NCBI RefSeq assembly: GCF_011769985.2 | Contig: NZ_CP039734.2 | Location: 744,001-808,000, forward strand | Source of the DNA: Sulfurospirillum diekertiae | GTDB lineage: Bacteria > Campylobacterota > Campylobacteria > Campylobacterales > Sulfurospirillaceae | Direction: 5' to 3' | Length of the DNA: 64,000 bases | Shown here: in pieces, positions 62,903-64,000 of the stretch | How positions within the stretch are numbered: position 1 is the first letter of the stretch | Layout of the letters: each line of letters begins with the position of its first letter | Made by a program: the position numbers and the translations under genes | The notes under the pieces: generated by a model | The model's input: only the letters and a program-made list of their open reading frames with translations | Told to the model about the DNA's origin: nothing | Databases searched by the model: none

Positions 62903-63846
62903 AATTATTTCTGTTTCTAAATCTCTTGACAAGTGTGCTGTTAAGTGCAGCGTTAGTACCAGAACGAACAATAGAAACTGCTGGAACGGTGCAGCACATA
63001 GCTTTGGTTGAGGGAAAGATCATCGCAGGAACAAGCGCAGGAACTCTTGAGGTGTATCAACTGAGTGATGCGACCAAACTTTCTCAAACCAAATTTCCGA
63101 ATATAAAAGATTTTACTGGCGATGAAGTTGCTCCTAAAGTTTTTTCAGTTGATATGCTAGGCAACACGCTTCTTGCTGTCGTTCAAGCCAGTAACGGTGC
63201 GCGTGAGTTATACCTTATAGAAGAGGGTAAGCCTAAAGTGCTCATAGACGCTACGGCTAATCTTTTCATCTCCAAAGCACAATTTGTCGATAAAAAGCAC
63301 ATTTTGGTGGCACTTCTCAGTAATGAGATTTTTTTGTGGGACATTCAAACGAAAAAAGAGATTTACCGCATTCAACCTTCCTCTTCACACTTTAGCGATT
63401 TTGCATTGAATGAAACAAAAAGTAGGGTTGCAAGTGCATGTGAGTCGGGTGAAATCACTCTCTTTGATGTTTTAAGTGGCAAAATCACTCAAGTGCTCAA
63501 AGGCGGTAATGTGGACAATGTTTATACTGTGGATTTTAAAAAAGATAAAGTGCTCTGTGCGGGTCAAGACAGACGTGGCATTGTTTACACTCTTCAAAAT
63601 AGCACGTATGAACGATTTGATGGCTCGTTTCTCATCTATGCGGGAGCACTGAGTCCTAGCGTAACGTTGGGTGCGTTTGCCTTTAATGAACAGAATGATA
63701 TTGTTGTGTTTGATCTTGCCACAAAAGCGAAAGTTCATACGCTTAAAGGGCAAAAAAGTACGCTCAATACCATCATCTTTGCGACGGAGAAAGAGCTTGT
63801 CAGTAGCAGTGACGATCAATTTATTATGATTTGGAGAATCCCATGA
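62899..63846 (+). CDS. napL: NapL, periplasmic beta-propeller protein
   Basis: 315 residues with a signal peptide (1-18) and WD40-like repeats (IAGTSAGTLEVYQLSD, EIFLWDIQTKKEIYRIQ, ASACESGEITLFDVLSGKI, LVSSSDDQFIMIWRI). Found only in epsilon-type nap operons; function is not settled. Overlaps napF and napD by four bases each. Confidence 0.92.
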   Translation: MKLFLFLNLLTSVLLSAALVPERTIETAGTVQHIALVEGKIIAGTSAGTLEVYQLSDATKLSQTKFPNIKDFTGDEVAPKVFSVDMLGNTLLAVVQASNGARELYLIEEGKPKVLIDATANLFISKAQFVDKKHILVALLSNEIFLWDIQTKKEIYRIQPSSSHFSDFALNETKSRVASACESGEITLFDVLSGKITQVLKGGNVDNVYTVDFKKDKVLCAGQDRRGIVYTLQNSTYERFDGSFLIYAGALSPSVTLGAFAFNEQNDIVVFDLATKAKVHTLKGQKSTLNTIIFATEKELVSSSDDQFIMIWRIP

Positions 63847-64000
63847 ATATTTCAAGTATTGTGATACAAACGAAGCCTTTACATGTAAAAGAGATTATTG
63901 CGATTTGTGAGGCGAGTGATTTTTGTGACTACCATTTTCATGACGAGCAAACTGGCAAAATTATTGTCACGATTGAGGGTGCAGACCTTGACGAAGAGAT
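63843..64000 (+). CDS. napD: NapD, signal-peptide-binding chaperone, cut by the window edge
   Basis: Only the first 52 codons are present (MNISSIVIQTKPLHVKEII, then CEASDFCDYHFHDEQTGK). NapD binds the Tat signal of NapA and prevents early export. The start overlaps the napL stop (ATGA). The iterated palindrome at 63878 encodes LHVK here. Confidence 0.9.
   Translation, partial: MNISSIVIQTKPLHVKEIIAICEASDFCDYHFHDEQTGKIIVTIEGADLDEE

Larger units (their letters stand above)
3199..63889. repeat. Highly iterated palindrome TTTACATGTAAA, 40 copies of the core
   Basis: All 40 share the core TTACATGTAA and 27 are full 12-mers by my count. Copies start at 3199, 4788, 5067, 5285, 9580, 12800, 15146, 16119, 16677, 19949, 22160, 22178, 25182, 25406, 26988, 30947, 31137, 31518, 31724, 35635, 36363, 36719, 37349, 38393, 38564, 41752, 41915, 42646, 43843, 44334, 47307, 50025, 50061, 55509, 56240, 57292, 62513, 62666, 62689 and 63878. 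29 lie in genes, 11 between genes. At this base composition the core is expected less than once. No spacing period is seen. Confidence 0.95.

Noticed and set aside
1-64000. CRISPR arrays, tRNA and rRNA genes
   Set aside because: No regularly spaced direct repeats and no cloverleaf or rRNA-like sequence were seen; the palindrome copies have irregular spacing.

Overview
The window is a chromosomal segment of a Campylobacterota (epsilonproteobacterial) bacterium, most likely Sulfurospirillum or a close relative. The evidence is the gene order napA-G-H-B-F-L-D, a truncated nrfI-nrfJ pair, and two long blocks that keep the gene order I recall from Campylobacter jejuni (Cj0640 to Cj0652 and Cj0838 to Cj0845). 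AT-rich intergenic DNA, TACAAT/TATAAT-like -10 boxes and start/stop overlaps of the ATGA/GTGA type fit this group. No rRNA, tRNA or CRISPR array was seen.

Layout. 1-14.8 kb: partial aspS, a diguanylate cyclase, a lipoprotein, then a long + strand run: nadK, recN, a cbrR-like double-receiver GGDEF protein, tatD, mltD-like lytic transglycosylase, rlpA, hisB, kdsC, lptC, lptA, engB, argA-like acetyltransferase, mreD-like, mrdA. This is mainly envelope building (Kdo, LPS transport, peptidoglycan and rod shape). 14.9-26.7 kb: a tiny His-rich lipoprotein, then mainly - strand genes: DJ-1/PfpI, ybeY, a frameshifted Mur-ligase-like gene, metG, a 65-aa Cys protein, fbp, mobB, slt, yggT, a glutamyl-tRNA synthetase paralogue with both signature motifs eroded, and a glutaminyl-tRNA synthetase fused to a GatB/YqeY domain.

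26.7-34.7 kb is a rearranged zone. A hydrolase remnant and a chemoreceptor sensor remnant abut an IS21-family element, whose other end sits directly against a cytochrome c synthase gene (nrfI/ccsBA) that has lost its N-terminal half. nrfJ, a Crp/Fnr regulator and a two-PilJ-domain (nitrate-sensor-like) membrane protein follow. The nrfHA genes expected before nrfI are absent.

34.7-47.2 kb holds the most unusual gene set: a fused pair of arsenosugar-type glycosyltransferases, a methylthioribose-kinase-like kinase, and, divergently, a rhodanese lipoprotein, two TVP38/TMEM64 membrane proteins around a CCG-type Fe-S protein, a radical SAM protein fused to an ArsM-like methyltransferase, a DUF5714-type protein, an aquaglyceroporin and a CobW-type GTPase. 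I read it as a variant pathway for methylated, ribose-linked organoarsenicals (or a related metalloid). That is inference.

47.2-57.2 kb: a Big_2-domain secreted protein, ferredoxin, nicotinate phosphoribosyltransferase, a methyltransferase, a porin, a TonB-dependent receptor behind a 46-bp near-perfect palindrome, an AlaX-like editing protein and an unknown gene. 57.4-64 kb: the periplasmic nitrate reductase operon, with an FNR-like site close to -41 of a plausible promoter; napD is cut by the window edge.

Across the window the palindrome TTTACATGTAAA (core TTACATGTAA) recurs 40 times, mostly inside genes, against less than one expected by chance.
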